Positions 37,787-46,309 of a stretch of DNA of 64,000 nt are shown here, piece by piece. Both the position numbers and the translations under genes were made by a program. The DNA is from AC-32 sp963715575 (GTDB taxonomy: Bacteria > Actinomycetota > Thermoleophilia > Gaiellales > Gaiellaceae), in the NCBI GenBank assembly GCA_963715575.1, contig OY970250.1, forward strand, positions 2,294,001 to 2,358,000, given 5' to 3'. The notes beneath the pieces were generated by a model. The model had not been told where the DNA came from, made no database searches, and saw nothing but the letters and a program-made list of their open reading frames with translations. How positions within the stretch are numbered: position 1 is the stretch's first letter; each line of letters starts with the position of its first letter.

Positions 37787-38571
37787 GGCCCGCTCGCTGC
37801 CGGGGGCAGCGCCATCGACTCACGCAGCGCCACGAGTGGTGCGTCGGGCACGCGGATCAAGCCGCGCTCGGGGCGATCGAGGTCGAAGATCACGAGCAGC
37901 AGCAGGGTCACCAGCACACCGGCGAGGACGACGGTGGTGGCGCCCCGGCCGTGCATGGCCGTGTAGAGCGCAAGCAGGCCGAAGGCGAAGGCGGCACCGA
38001 GCACCTCCAGTGCCAGGACGGCGCTCGGGATGCGGTTGTTGAGCGCCGCCACCCGCACGGCCTGTAGGTCGATCATCTCGTTGAGCGTCTCGACGTACAG
38101 GCGCGGCGCGCTATCTCGCGGCGCGGCCGCGAGCGCGGCCGCGGCCAACGTCCAGAGCCGATTTTGGAGAGCGTCTTCCTCAGCGATTGCATCGTGGAAG
38201 GGGGCGGTGGTCGGCACCGTATGCGAGAGCTTCAGGGTTGCGTCGGTGTACCGCTTGAGCAGTCGCAGAGAGCGGCTTCGCACAGGTTCGGCGAGGGTCT
38301 GGGCTCGAAGGTATGTCGTTCCGATCGCATTGGCGTCGTCGACGACGGCGGCACGGCGCGCGTCGTAGCGCCCGATCGCCAACGTAAGCCCGAAGGCGAG
38401 AATCAGCCCAACCAACGCGAAGAACGCCCCCTGCACAATCCCGACCGGCTCGCGTAGCGTCGCCGCGTGCACACGCAAGAACCGACCGACCGCGTAGCCG
38501 ACGGCGACAAACCCGAGGATGACGCTGGCGACGATCAGCCACAGCTCCCACGTGCTCAGTCGAAAGAACAT
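37783..38571 (-). CDS. Second DUF4239-like membrane protein, last gene of the peptide/SagB-like operon
   Basis: A 262-aa membrane protein with helices at about 7-28, 43-65, 185-208 and 212-233, and a soluble helical insert between the second and third (SRSLRLLKRYTDATLKLSHT). The ending VIFDLDRPERGLIRVPDAPL is the DUF4239 C-terminal pattern. It is a distant paralogue of the protein at 35970-36794. It starts 9 bp after the stop of the SagB-like dehydrogenase and so is probably the last gene of that operon. A channel or export role is speculative. Confidence 0.75.
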   Translation of the reverse strand: MFFRLSTWELWLIVASVILGFVAVGYAVGRFLRVHAATLREPVGIVQGAFFALVGLILAFGLTLAIGRYDARRAAVVDDANAIGTTYLRAQTLAEPVRSRSLRLLKRYTDATLKLSHTVPTTAPFHDAIAEEDALQNRLWTLAAAALAAAPRDSAPRLYVETLNEMIDLQAVRVAALNNRIPSAVLALEVLGAAFAFGLLALYTAMHGRGATTVVLAGVLVTLLLLVIFDLDRPERGLIRVPDAPLVALRESMALPPAASGP

Positions 38572-38580
38572 CGGCAGCGC

Positions 38581-39738
38581 CTAACCAAAGGGCTCGAAGA
38601 CCGGGTCGAAGTCGGACGGCGAGTCCGCCGGCAGCCCGAACCCGCACACCGCAAGGACGCCGTCGCGATAGCCGTCCAGCCCGAGCCGCGCCTCGATGTC
38701 CGCGTTGTTGACGGCCGCGGTCACGAAGGCGCCGAGACCGAGCTCGGTGCAGACGAGGTAGAGGGTCTGGCTCAGGTGCCCTGCGTCCATCAGCAACGCG
38801 GCCAGCGCCTTCGGGTGGTTCCGGTACTTCCAGAACGCCCGGTCGAAGCGGGCGGCCAGCGCGACCAGCACGTGCGCGTCCGCGAAATACGTCTGCCCGC
38901 AGACGAAGCGTGCGGCCAACTCTCGCGCGTCGGTGTGTTCGAGCGAAACGATCCGCCCGAGCGCATGCCCGCGCGAGTCGTAGTGGTAGAGCCCCGGCTC
39001 GACCCCTGCGACGCGCAACACCAACGGATATGCCTCGACAGGATGGAAGCCGCCAGCAGACGGGCTCGTCCGCTTGAGGGTGGTGAGCTCGCCGAACAGC
39101 CGGGCGTAGCCCTGGTAGCCGAAGACGTGACGAAGCACGCAGGCGAGCGGCTCGAGCGGCAGGGCCTCGTCCGCGAAGCTTCGCGTCGTCCGTCGCCGAA
39201 GCAGCGTCTCGTAGAGCTCTCCTTCGCGCTCCCCCTGCGGCAGCGCAACCCGCTCGCCCTCGACGGCGTGAAACGGCGAGGGCGGCATCCCGTAGGCGTC
39301 GACGAACTCGCGCACGGCCGACTCGTCCGGTGGCAGAAGGTCGGCCTCCTCCTGGCGCAGGTCGACTCCTCGCCAGCGCGCGATGAAGTGATAGACGGCC
39401 GACTCCAGGTTCCAGTTGAGCGCCGTCAGCTGCTCGTCGCGACGGCGAAGCTCGGCCAGGTCCTCGTCGTCCGTCTCGATCAGGAGCAGGCCACGGCGCG
39501 CCAGCGCCAGCGCCGCAGCATTGTCCTCACAGTCGACCCACTCGTTCGACGGCGTCGCGAGGACGAGCTCGAGCTCGTCGGCGCTCAGCTCGACGGTCGC
39601 GCCGCAGAGGATCGAGAAGGCGCAGAGCTGCCGCCCGGCGACCTCTGCCAGCTCACCGCGGAGCAGCCGGTCGACGTCGAGGAACGGGAAGTCTTCGCAG
39701 AAGAAGCTGACGTAGCGCGGCCGCCTAATTCGGGGCAT
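38581..39738 (-). CDS. SagB-like FMN dehydrogenase, putative peptide maturation enzyme
   Basis: A 385-aa protein. The first about 185 aa form an N-terminal domain (PRYVSFFCEDFPFLDVDRLL, LSADELELVLATPSNEWVDC) and the rest is a nitroreductase-fold FMN domain: LLRRRTTRSFADEALPLEPL (FMN phosphate loop), SPSAGGFHPVEAYPLV and AVNNADIEARLGLDG. This is the layout of SagB/ThcOx-type dehydrogenases, which oxidise azolines made in ribosomal peptides. The ATG overlaps the 3' end of a 105-aa peptide gene by 14 bp in another frame, a strong sign of coupled expression. No YcaO cyclase is present, so the reaction is probably not azole formation. I recall a described family pairing of putative modified peptide and maturation dehydrogenase that this resembles; an HMM search should test it. 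Confidence 0.82.
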   Translation of the reverse strand: MPRIRRPRYVSFFCEDFPFLDVDRLLRGELAEVAGRQLCAFSILCGATVELSADELELVLATPSNEWVDCEDNAAALALARRGLLLIETDDEDLAELRRRDEQLTALNWNLESAVYHFIARWRGVDLRQEEADLLPPDESAVREFVDAYGMPPSPFHAVEGERVALPQGEREGELYETLLRRRTTRSFADEALPLEPLACVLRHVFGYQGYARLFGELTTLKRTSPSAGGFHPVEAYPLVLRVAGVEPGLYHYDSRGHALGRIVSLEHTDARELAARFVCGQTYFADAHVLVALAARFDRAFWKYRNHPKALAALLMDAGHLSQTLYLVCTELGLGAFVTAAVNNADIEARLGLDGYRDGVLAVCGFGLPADSPSDFDPVFEPFG

Positions 39739-40042
39739 CGACGAGCGGCATCGCCCCGAAGCAGACGACGAGGACGAGGAAACCGAACGGCTTCCGGTCC
39801 TTGCCCACCGCCTGGACTGCTTGCGACCTCAGCGCAGCCACCTGCTCCGGGGGCGGCAGCTGGATCTTGGCCGGCAGGGACGCCTCGGCCACCTCGATCC
39901 CGTGCTCAGACAACGCCGCGAGCGCCGATCGCTTGCTTCCCTGCAGCCGCTTGCGCAGCTGGCTCTTCGGCTCGGAAAGCTCGTTCAGGACCTTCAGCGC
40001 CTCCCGGCGGCTGATGTCCACCTTCACCCAGTACTCCGTCAT
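39725..40042 (-). CDS. Small protein, candidate ribosomal-peptide precursor with NHLP-like middle
   Basis: A 105-aa protein. Residues 39-75 (SALAALSEHGIEVAEASLP to AALRSQA) look like the nitrile-hydratase-type leader (an LxEHGIEVPE-like turn followed by a P-P-P-E stretch) used by many ribosomally made, modified peptides. The N-terminus (MTEYWVKVDISRREALKVLN) is helical and charged. The end is a basic hinge (VGKDRKP) followed by a short hydrophobic stretch (FGFLVLVVCFGAMPLVDAPN) with one Cys, which could be the core. GGAGGAGG at 40050-40057 is one of the strongest SDs in the window, so high expression is expected. It lies between a large regulator and the SagB-like enzyme. Calling it a precursor is inference. 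Confidence 0.65.
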   Translation of the reverse strand: MTEYWVKVDISRREALKVLNELSEPKSQLRKRLQGSKRSALAALSEHGIEVAEASLPAKIQLPPPEQVAALRSQAVQAVGKDRKPFGFLVLVVCFGAMPLVDAPN

Positions 40043-40067
40043 CCTGGGTCCTCCTCCGGTCGGGGGC

Positions 40068-43000
40068 TCAAGTCTGACGCATCGCGGCTGCCGAAGCCAC
40101 ATTGCCCTTGGCCTCGTACAGGGAGAGCGCACTTGCTCGGGCTGCCGCCGCCTCGTCTTCACGCCCCAGCAGCAGGAGCGTCGCCGCCAGGTCCGCGCAC
40201 GCGTCCGCATGGGTGTTGACGAGATCCGTGTCCTTCAACAGCGCGACCGCTTCACGGGCCAGCTTCAGGGCCGTCTCCGAATCCCCTCGTCGAGCGAGCA
40301 CCTTCGCCCGCGTCCCGCGCCAGACCACGTGGGACGCGATGTCGTCGGGAGAAGCCGCGGCGTCGCTGAGGCGCGTCATCTCCAGCGCATCGTCATATCG
40401 CCCCAGCTCGTAGAGCGGCTTGGCGAGGAACGCAGCCGTTGTCGAGAGGTAGGCGCTGTGCCCGACGGCGGCGAGCTCGTCGTAGCCGAGGCGCAGCTGG
40501 TGCTCGGCGGCCTCCGGGTCGCCGGCGAGGAGCTCGACCATGCCCGGGTACATGCGCAGCGATGACAACGAGGCGTTCAGGCCGCGCTCCTCCAGCGTTC
40601 TCGTCGTCTCGCGGTAGAGGCTTCGAGCCTCGTTCACAGTGCCGGTCATCGCCACGAGGACGCTCAGCACCAGATTGACGTGGCCTGCGACACCGGCGCT
40701 GCCCCGGCTCCGCGCCAGGATGTCCCGACACACCTCGATCGCCTCGTCCACCGGGCGGGGGCCGACGAGCGCGGCCGGCGCCATGGTCGAGAGGATGGCC
40801 GAGATCTCGCGGCGCTGGCCCGCCCGCTCCGCGTGCACCAGGCCGCGCGCGAGTACCTCCTCCATCTGCCTGCAATGACAGCGGAGCCACTCGGCCTCGC
40901 CGACGTGGAACCAGGCCCGCGCCAAGCCGAGGTCGTCGCCGCTCGCCTCGAAGATGGCGATGGCGTCATTCGCCACCTGGAGCAGGTCCTCCGTTGCCAC
41001 TCCCGGGTCCATGAACGTCCTCAGGGACGAGCGCTCGAGAACCGCCCGTTGGCGCAGCTGTTCGCTGGGAGCGTCCTCGGCGGCGGCGAAGGAGCGGTCC
41101 GCCGCCTCGAGCCGGCCCGCTTCGCGAAGGGCCAGGCCGAGGTCGATCTGAGCCGGCGCCAGCTGCTCTGGGTCGCTCTCGAGGAGGCTCACGGCGCGCT
41201 CGAGCAGCGAGATCGCGGCAGAAAAGTCGTCCCGCCCGAGGGCACGCCGTCCGGCCGCTGCGAGCCGGAGGCCGGCACGGGTGGCGAGCGCTCGCAGTTG
41301 CCCGTCCGGCTGCGCCAGCTCCGTTCGCGCGAGATAGGCCTGCTCCAGGTGATAGCCGACGATCTCTTCCGGGATCGGCGCGTCACGCCTCTCGAGCCAC
41401 TCGGCGAGCTGCTCGTGCAGCTCCGCCCGAACCGTCTTCGGCACGGCTTCGTAGGCGGCGTCGCGGATGAGGATGTGAGCGAAGCGAAAGAGGTCGTCCC
41501 GACCCTCGGCCGAGGTGTAAGGGACGAGCAGCTCCTGGCGGACGAGCGCCATCAACGTCCCGGCGAGTGGAGCTTCCAGCTCCGGCGTCGAGAGCGCGGT
41601 CACGGCGGCGCGCGAGAACTCGCGGCCGACGATCGCCGCGCGCTCGATCACGGCGCGCTCGACCTGGTCGAGCTGGTCGAGGCGGGCGGCGAGAAGGGCC
41701 TGAATCGAGGGGGGAATCGACGGTTCGGCCTCGTCGGGCTGCTCGGCGAGCATCGCGGCCATCTGCTCGAGGAAGAGCGGGTTTCCCTCCGCAGCCTCCG
41801 CGATTCGTGCGCGGGCCTGCGGATCGGTCCTCAGCCCGTCCAGGAGCGCTGCGGTTTCGTCCGAGTCCATGGGCTCGAGGACGAGCGAGTCCGCGTTCGG
41901 CCGCGGGTTCAGCCACGCCGGCCGCAGCTCGACCAGGTCCAGCCTGGCGACGCAGACGAGGAGCACCGGCCCGTCGAGCCACCCGAGCAGGTACTCGACC
42001 AGGTCGAGGAGGGCGGAGGCCGCCCAGTGCACATCCTCGAGGATCACGACGAGCGGGCGGGCCTCCGCGAGCGACTCGAACAGGCGCCGGAACGCCCACG
42101 GCGTGTCCTCCGCCGAGGCCGAGCCCGGTGCGGCGCCGATCGCGCTGAGGACTCGCTCCACGACGAGGTCCGCGTCCCCGGCACCGGCGAGCTGAGCGGC
42201 AATGCCTTCGCCACCCCCGAGCGAGCCGACGATCTCGCGGAAGGGCCAGAGCGTGATGCCCTCGCCGTAGGGGAGGCAACGCCCTTCGAGCACCCTGGCA
42301 TCCGACGAGGCCGCGAACTCGGCAACGAGCCGCGACTTGCCGATACCGGCCGGGCCGAGGATCGTGAACAGGCGGGCTGTGCGCTCCTCGGCGACTCGGC
42401 GAAGGGCGATCTCGAGCGCCGCGAGCTCCTCGTTTCTTCCCACGAAGGGCCGGCCGAAGGCTCGAGCGATGCCGGCCGCCAGCCGGTCGACGGCCTCGAG
42501 CTGGAACGGAGCCACCGGCTCGGACTTGCCCTTCACAGGGAACGACTGGAGCGGGCCCGCCTGGACGGCGTCCTTGACGAGTGGATAGGTCGCCTTGCCG
42601 ATCAGAATCGTCCCCGCCGGCGCCGCCTGCTCGAGCCGCTTCGCGAGGTTGACCGCATCGCCGGTGACGAAGGGCTGGCCGGACCCGGGATCGCCGGCGA
42701 CGACCGGTCCCGTGTTGACGCCGATCCTCAACGCGATCCTGGTTCCGTACCGCTCGCCGAGCTCGTCGTTCAAGTCGTCGACACGTTCGAGTATCTCGTC
42801 GGCGGCGCGAACCGCGCGCAACGCGTCGTCCTCGTGCGTGACCGGAACGCCGAACACGGCCATGACAGCGTCGCCGATGAACTTTTCGACCGTGCCGCCG
42901 TGCTGTTCGACGATGCCCTTCATCTCCTCGAAGTAGCGCGACATGACGGCGCGCAGTGCCTCGGGATCGAGGCGCTCGCCGAGCGCGGTCGAATCGGCCA

Positions 43001-43145
43001 CGTCTGCGAACAGGATCGTGACCGTCTTGCGGACCTCGTGGCGCTGGGCGACCGCGGTGGCCACTGCGCCGAGTGCCGTTCCGCATGCATGGCAGAAGCT
43101 CGCCGACTCGGCGTTCGACTCTCCGCACGACGGGCATGCGGCCAC
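40068..43145 (-). CDS. Zinc-ribbon/class III cyclase/AAA-ATPase/TPR regulator
   Basis: A 1025-aa signalling protein. An N-terminal zinc ribbon (CPSCGESNAESASFCHACG) precedes a class III nucleotide cyclase domain with the metal-binding aspartates in ILFADVADST and KFIGDAVMAVFG (about residues 45-220). An AAA ATPase follows, with Walker A GPAGIGKSRL and VVILEDVHWA, then a long TPR-like helical region. No DNA-binding domain is seen, so it may signal through cyclic nucleotide or protein contact. The GTG at 43145 puts the zinc ribbon at the start and lies 5 nt after a TAGACT box. It ends 25 bp before the peptide gene and is probably the first gene of that operon. Confidence 0.85.
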   Translation of the reverse strand: MAACPSCGESNAESASFCHACGTALGAVATAVAQRHEVRKTVTILFADVADSTALGERLDPEALRAVMSRYFEEMKGIVEQHGGTVEKFIGDAVMAVFGVPVTHEDDALRAVRAADEILERVDDLNDELGERYGTRIALRIGVNTGPVVAGDPGSGQPFVTGDAVNLAKRLEQAAPAGTILIGKATYPLVKDAVQAGPLQSFPVKGKSEPVAPFQLEAVDRLAAGIARAFGRPFVGRNEELAALEIALRRVAEERTARLFTILGPAGIGKSRLVAEFAASSDARVLEGRCLPYGEGITLWPFREIVGSLGGGEGIAAQLAGAGDADLVVERVLSAIGAAPGSASAEDTPWAFRRLFESLAEARPLVVILEDVHWAASALLDLVEYLLGWLDGPVLLVCVARLDLVELRPAWLNPRPNADSLVLEPMDSDETAALLDGLRTDPQARARIAEAAEGNPLFLEQMAAMLAEQPDEAEPSIPPSIQALLAARLDQLDQVERAVIERAAIVGREFSRAAVTALSTPELEAPLAGTLMALVRQELLVPYTSAEGRDDLFRFAHILIRDAAYEAVPKTVRAELHEQLAEWLERRDAPIPEEIVGYHLEQAYLARTELAQPDGQLRALATRAGLRLAAAGRRALGRDDFSAAISLLERAVSLLESDPEQLAPAQIDLGLALREAGRLEAADRSFAAAEDAPSEQLRQRAVLERSSLRTFMDPGVATEDLLQVANDAIAIFEASGDDLGLARAWFHVGEAEWLRCHCRQMEEVLARGLVHAERAGQRREISAILSTMAPAALVGPRPVDEAIEVCRDILARSRGSAGVAGHVNLVLSVLVAMTGTVNEARSLYRETTRTLEERGLNASLSSLRMYPGMVELLAGDPEAAEHQLRLGYDELAAVGHSAYLSTTAAFLAKPLYELGRYDDALEMTRLSDAAASPDDIASHVVWRGTRAKVLARRGDSETALKLAREAVALLKDTDLVNTHADACADLAATLLLLGREDEAAAARASALSLYEAKGNVASAAAMRQT

Positions 43146-43150
43146 AACGC

Positions 43151-43156
43151 AGTCTA
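43151..43156 (-). promoter_or_regulatory. -10 box for the cyclase-peptide-SagB operon
   Basis: TAGACT on the minus strand, 5 nt before the GTG at 43145. It is divergent from the ABC-gene box at 43201-43206. Confidence 0.4.
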
Positions 43157-43200
43157 GGCCGGTGCGGGCCGGCCTCGAAAGGCGCCGCTGCACCGACAGC

Positions 43201-43206
43201 TAGCGT
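43201..43206 (+). promoter_or_regulatory. -10 box for the ABC exporter genes
   Basis: TAGCGT, 7 nt, then the GTG at 43214. It supports that start over codons further upstream in the frame. Confidence 0.6.
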
Positions 43207-43213
43207 AGAGAGG

Positions 43214-44188
43214 GTGCAAAGTGCCCCCGCCGTCGAGACCGCTGGGCTGCGTAAGCGCTACGGCGACGTTCACGCGCTTCGCGGGATTGATCTCCAAGTC
43301 GCGCCGGGCAGCGTGTTCGGGCTGCTCGGCCCGAACGGTGCCGGTAAGACGACGGCCGTTCGCATCCTGACGACGCTGCTGCTGCCGGACGAGGGCTCCG
43401 CGCGCGTTGCGGGCTTCGACGTCGTCCGCGACGCCGCGAAGGTGCGCGAGCAGATCGGGCTCGCCGGGCAGTACGCCGCCGTGGACGAGAACCTGACCGG
43501 GTTCGAGAACCTCGACATGGTTGGCCGGCTCTACCACCTCCCGCGGGGGCGCCCGCAGGCGCGCGCGCGGGAGCTCCTGGCCTCCTTCGACCTCGCCGAC
43601 GCCGCCGATCGGCTTGTCCGCACGTACTCGGGCGGGATGCGGCGCCGCCTCGACCTGGCCGCTGCGCTGGTCGCACGGCCGCCGGTGCTGTTCCTCGACG
43701 AGCCGACCACCGGGCTCGACCTCCCCAGCCGCATCGAGCTCTGGCACGCGATCGAGGCGCTCGTCTCGGAGGGCACGACCGTGCTGCTCACCACGCAGCA
43801 GCTCGACGAGGCCGACCGGCTCGCCGATCGGATCGCGGTGATCGACCAGGGCCTGGTGATCGCGGAAGGGACGCCGGGCGAGCTCAAGAGCCAGGTCGGC
43901 GGCGAGCGGCTCGAGATCCATCTCTGCGACGAGCAGCGTGGGGAAGAGGCCGTCGCCGCGCTCGTCTCGATCGCCAGCGATCGCCCGTTTCTCGAGGACG
44001 GATCCGTCCGCGTCCCGGTCTCCCAGCGGCGCGGGACGATCGCCGATGCCGTGCGCCGGCTGGACGACGCGGGGATCGCGATCGACGACATCTCCGTCAG
44101 CTCCCCGACGCTGGACGACGTCTTCCTCACCCTGACCGGGCATGCGGCCGAGCCGGAGAGCGAAGAGGCGGAGGCGCAGGCTCGGTGA
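43214..44188 (+). CDS. ABC transporter ATPase, DrrA-like
   Basis: A 324-aa cytoplasmic ATPase of the daunorubicin-resistance (DrrA) type. GLLGPNGAGKTTAVRIL is Walker A, TYSGGMRRRLDLAAALV the signature, and VLFLDEPTTGLDLPSRIELW Walker B. After the core a C-terminal domain of about 90 aa ends in SSPTLDDVFLTLTGHAAE, the DrrA C-terminal motif. It powers export of a hydrophobic compound together with the permease that starts inside its stop codon. The tail (ESEEAEAQAR) is acidic. The substrate is unknown, and the peptide operon next door is transcribed the other way. Confidence 0.92.
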   Translation: MQSAPAVETAGLRKRYGDVHALRGIDLQVAPGSVFGLLGPNGAGKTTAVRILTTLLLPDEGSARVAGFDVVRDAAKVREQIGLAGQYAAVDENLTGFENLDMVGRLYHLPRGRPQARARELLASFDLADAADRLVRTYSGGMRRRLDLAAALVARPPVLFLDEPTTGLDLPSRIELWHAIEALVSEGTTVLLTTQQLDEADRLADRIAVIDQGLVIAEGTPGELKSQVGGERLEIHLCDEQRGEEAVAALVSIASDRPFLEDGSVRVPVSQRRGTIADAVRRLDDAGIAIDDISVSSPTLDDVFLTLTGHAAEPESEEAEAQAR

Positions 44189-44958
44189 AGACGCTGCGCT
44201 ACGGCATCTCGGACACGCTCGTCCTGGCGAAGCGCAGCCTGCTGCGGATCCCGCGCCAGCCCGACTTGCTCGTCGGCTTCACGGTCCAGCCGATCCTCTT
44301 CATCCTGCTCTTCGTCTACGTCTTCGGCGGGGCGATCAGCACCCCCGGCTTCGACTACGTCGACTTCCTGATCCCCGGGATCATCGTCCAGTCGATCGTC
44401 TTCGGCGGCTTCGTGACGGCGCTCGGGCTCTCGGACGACCTGAAGAAGGGGCTGATCGACCGCTTCCGCTCGCTGCCGATGACCCGCTCGGCGCTGCTGA
44501 CCGGGCGCACGCTCGGCGATGTCGTGACGAACATCTTCCAGCTCGTCGTGATGTTCACGGTCGGGCTGCTGATCGGGTTCAACTTCTCGAGCGGCGTGGG
44601 GGAGGTCGTCGCCGGGATCCTGCTCATGCTGCTGATCGGCTACGCGTTCTCGTGGGTGTTCGCCTTCATCGGGCTCTCGTCGTCGTCGCCGGAGGCTGCG
44701 AATGCGTACGGCTTCACGATCCTCTTCCCGGTCACGTTCGTCTCCTCGGCGTTCGTGCCCGTCGAGTCGATGCCAAGCTGGCTCCAGCCGATCGCCGAGC
44801 ACAACCCGTTCACGTACATGGTCAACGCCGCCCGCGCGCTCTTCCTCGGCATCCCGGCCGGCGACAACGTCTGGCTGGCGCTCGCCTGGACGCTCGGGAT
44901 CGTCGCCGTCTTCGCGCCGCTCTCGGCGTGGAAGTACCGGCGCGTCGTCGCACAGTGA
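44185..44958 (+). CDS. ABC transporter permease, DrrB-like
   Basis: A 257-aa ABC-2 type permease with about six helices: helix 1 near 30-52 (LLVGFTVQPILFILLFVYVF), further helices near 60-80, 105-130, 140-165, 170-190 and 225-245. GLSDDLKKGLIDRFRSLPMT is the cytoplasmic coupling segment typical of DrrB-like proteins. GTG overlaps the ATPase stop, giving translational coupling. With the ATPase it should form a homodimeric-permease exporter for drugs, lipids or polyketide-like compounds. Confidence 0.9.
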   Translation: MKTLRYGISDTLVLAKRSLLRIPRQPDLLVGFTVQPILFILLFVYVFGGAISTPGFDYVDFLIPGIIVQSIVFGGFVTALGLSDDLKKGLIDRFRSLPMTRSALLTGRTLGDVVTNIFQLVVMFTVGLLIGFNFSSGVGEVVAGILLMLLIGYAFSWVFAFIGLSSSSPEAANAYGFTILFPVTFVSSAFVPVESMPSWLQPIAEHNPFTYMVNAARALFLGIPAGDNVWLALAWTLGIVAVFAPLSAWKYRRVVAQ

Positions 44959-45052
44959 GGATCGTCCTTCGAGACGTACCTGTTGCGTCCGGGGCGAGTC
45001 CTCGTCAAGCTGTCGGAGCCCGTTCCGTTATCACTAGCTATCAGGGGGACAG

Positions 45053-45493
45053 GTGGGCGATCTGAGCCAGGTATCGGAGATTCTCTCCGAGAAAGGCCGC
45101 AGAGTGCTGAAGATCGAGGCGGCTGCCTCCGTTCTCGAAGCGGTCGAGCTGATGGTGGAGAAGAACGTCGGCTCACTGCTCGTGACGGACAGCGGCGACG
45201 TGACCGGCATCGTCACCGAACGTGACTACCTCCGCCGTGTCGCGCTCGAGGGGCGCACGGACGCGGAGACGTCGGTTCGGGAGATCATGTCCTCACCACT
45301 GATCGTCGTGACGCCGCAGACCCCGATCGCGGAGTGCATGGCGCTCATGACGAACAAGCGGATCAGGCATCTCCCGGTGGTCGATGCTGGAGAGGTGGCC
45401 GGGATCATCTCGATCGGGGACCTCGTCAAGTTCCAGTCGAGACAACAGAGCTACGAGATCCAGTTCCTACACGATTACATCGCTGCGCGTTAA
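45053..45493 (+). CDS. Tandem CBS-domain protein
   Basis: A 146-aa protein made of a single Bateman module: CBS1 (about 10-65; ASVLEAVELMVEKNVGSLLV, VTGIVTERDYLRRV) and CBS2 (about 75-130; TPIAECMALMTNKRIRHLPV, VAGIISIGDLVKF). Such stand-alone pairs bind adenosine nucleotides and report energy or redox state to partner proteins; the partner here is unknown. AGGGGG at 45043-45048 is a plausible SD for the GTG. The 94-bp upstream spacer holds AT-richer TTATCACTAGCTATCAG, which contains several possible -10 boxes. Confidence 0.88.
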   Translation: MGDLSQVSEILSEKGRRVLKIEAAASVLEAVELMVEKNVGSLLVTDSGDVTGIVTERDYLRRVALEGRTDAETSVREIMSSPLIVVTPQTPIAECMALMTNKRIRHLPVVDAGEVAGIISIGDLVKFQSRQQSYEIQFLHDYIAAR

Positions 45494-45511
45494 GGCGGCT
45501 AGGAGGACCGG

Positions 45512-46303
45512 CTACCCGAGCCGGTCGAGGTCGGCTTCCGCGGCTTTGCGCTGATCGGACATCGCCCGCGCCTTCTCGTCGGCATCGGCAGCGCGCTTTC
45601 GTGCTGCCCAAGCCTCCGCTTCGGCTCGCTTGGCTTCCCGCGCCGCGGACCGCGCCGCGGTGGCCAGCTCCCGCTCTTCGGCGCGCAGCTGACGGACGCG
45701 TTCCCGGGCTTGCTTCAGTGCTCGTCGCTTCTCGGCCCGGTCGTCGCCACGCGGCGGCTTCTTCTTCGCTGGAGCGAGTTTCTGCGCGAGCCCTTCCATG
45801 CCCGTCAGTGCCTCGAAGCCAGGTGGCTCGAGCTCTTCGGTAAGTCGCCCGCGCCGTAGCAGCTCACGCCCCTCGACGCTCAGCGACGCCGCTCGCAACG
45901 TCTCCGTTGTCTTCGCCACGACTGGCGAGCCGATGCCCGCGCGGTCGGCGATCTCGCGTGCGGCCTTCGCCAGCTGCTCGAGCGCGCGCTCCTCAGCTCG
46001 TCTGGCCTCGGGAAACGTCTGTGCCGACTTGCCGGCAACGGCGTTCGCCTGGCTCTTCGTCAGCGACTCGCCTGCCTTGAGGAGCCGCTGCACGTCGACC
46101 GGTCGCTCGCACGCGAGTTGGTTCACGAGCCAGACGGCGGCGGACGGCTTGCGCAACGTCTTGATCTCTTGCGCTCTCTCACGCTCGCCTTCCGCGCGCA
46201 GCCGCTTGACGAGCTCATCGCGGGCCGATGTGAACTCGTTCAGCGGCAGCTGGTAGAGGCGGTCGAGATCGCCTTCGAAGTCCGCCATGGAAGCGGCAGG
46301 CAT
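45512..46303 (-). CDS. Hypothetical protein with C-terminal coiled coil
   Basis: A 263-aa soluble protein that I do not recognise as a named family. The N-terminal part (FEGDLDRLYQLPLNEFTSAR, KPSAAVWLVNQLACERPVDV) is helical and compact. The last about 80 residues are a charged Arg/Ala/Glu-rich helix (RALKQARERVRQLRAEEREL) with coiled-coil spacing. No membrane helix or signal is present. The ATG at 46303 is preferred over the ATG at 46288 because TAGCCT lies 6 nt before it. It is transcribed in the same direction as the BI-1 and WrbA genes upstream but has its own box. Confidence 0.75.
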   Translation of the reverse strand: MPAASMADFEGDLDRLYQLPLNEFTSARDELVKRLRAEGERERAQEIKTLRKPSAAVWLVNQLACERPVDVQRLLKAGESLTKSQANAVAGKSAQTFPEARRAEERALEQLAKAAREIADRAGIGSPVVAKTTETLRAASLSVEGRELLRRGRLTEELEPPGFEALTGMEGLAQKLAPAKKKPPRGDDRAEKRRALKQARERVRQLRAEERELATAARSAAREAKRAEAEAWAARKRAADADEKARAMSDQRKAAEADLDRLG

Positions 46304-46309
46304 CGCTTC

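Noticed and set aside
38581..39738. Thiazole/oxazole-modified microcin (SagB-SagC-SagD) cluster
   Set aside because: No YcaO or E1-like cyclase, peptidase or typical Cys/Ser/Thr-rich core next to the dehydrogenase.
38467..40014. A 515-codon plus-strand frame opposite the SagB-like and peptide genes
   Set aside because: It is an antisense shadow without domains. The minus strand has FMN motifs and a strong SD.
40680..43157. An 825-codon plus-strand frame opposite the cyclase-AAA gene
   Set aside because: Low-complexity Arg/Glu/Asp/Val composition and no motifs; the minus-strand frame has clear cyclase and AAA motifs.
43214..44958. ABC exporter as part of the peptide operon
   Set aside because: It is divergently transcribed with its own promoter and is of the DrrAB drug type rather than a peptidase-containing peptide exporter; linkage is possible but not supported.
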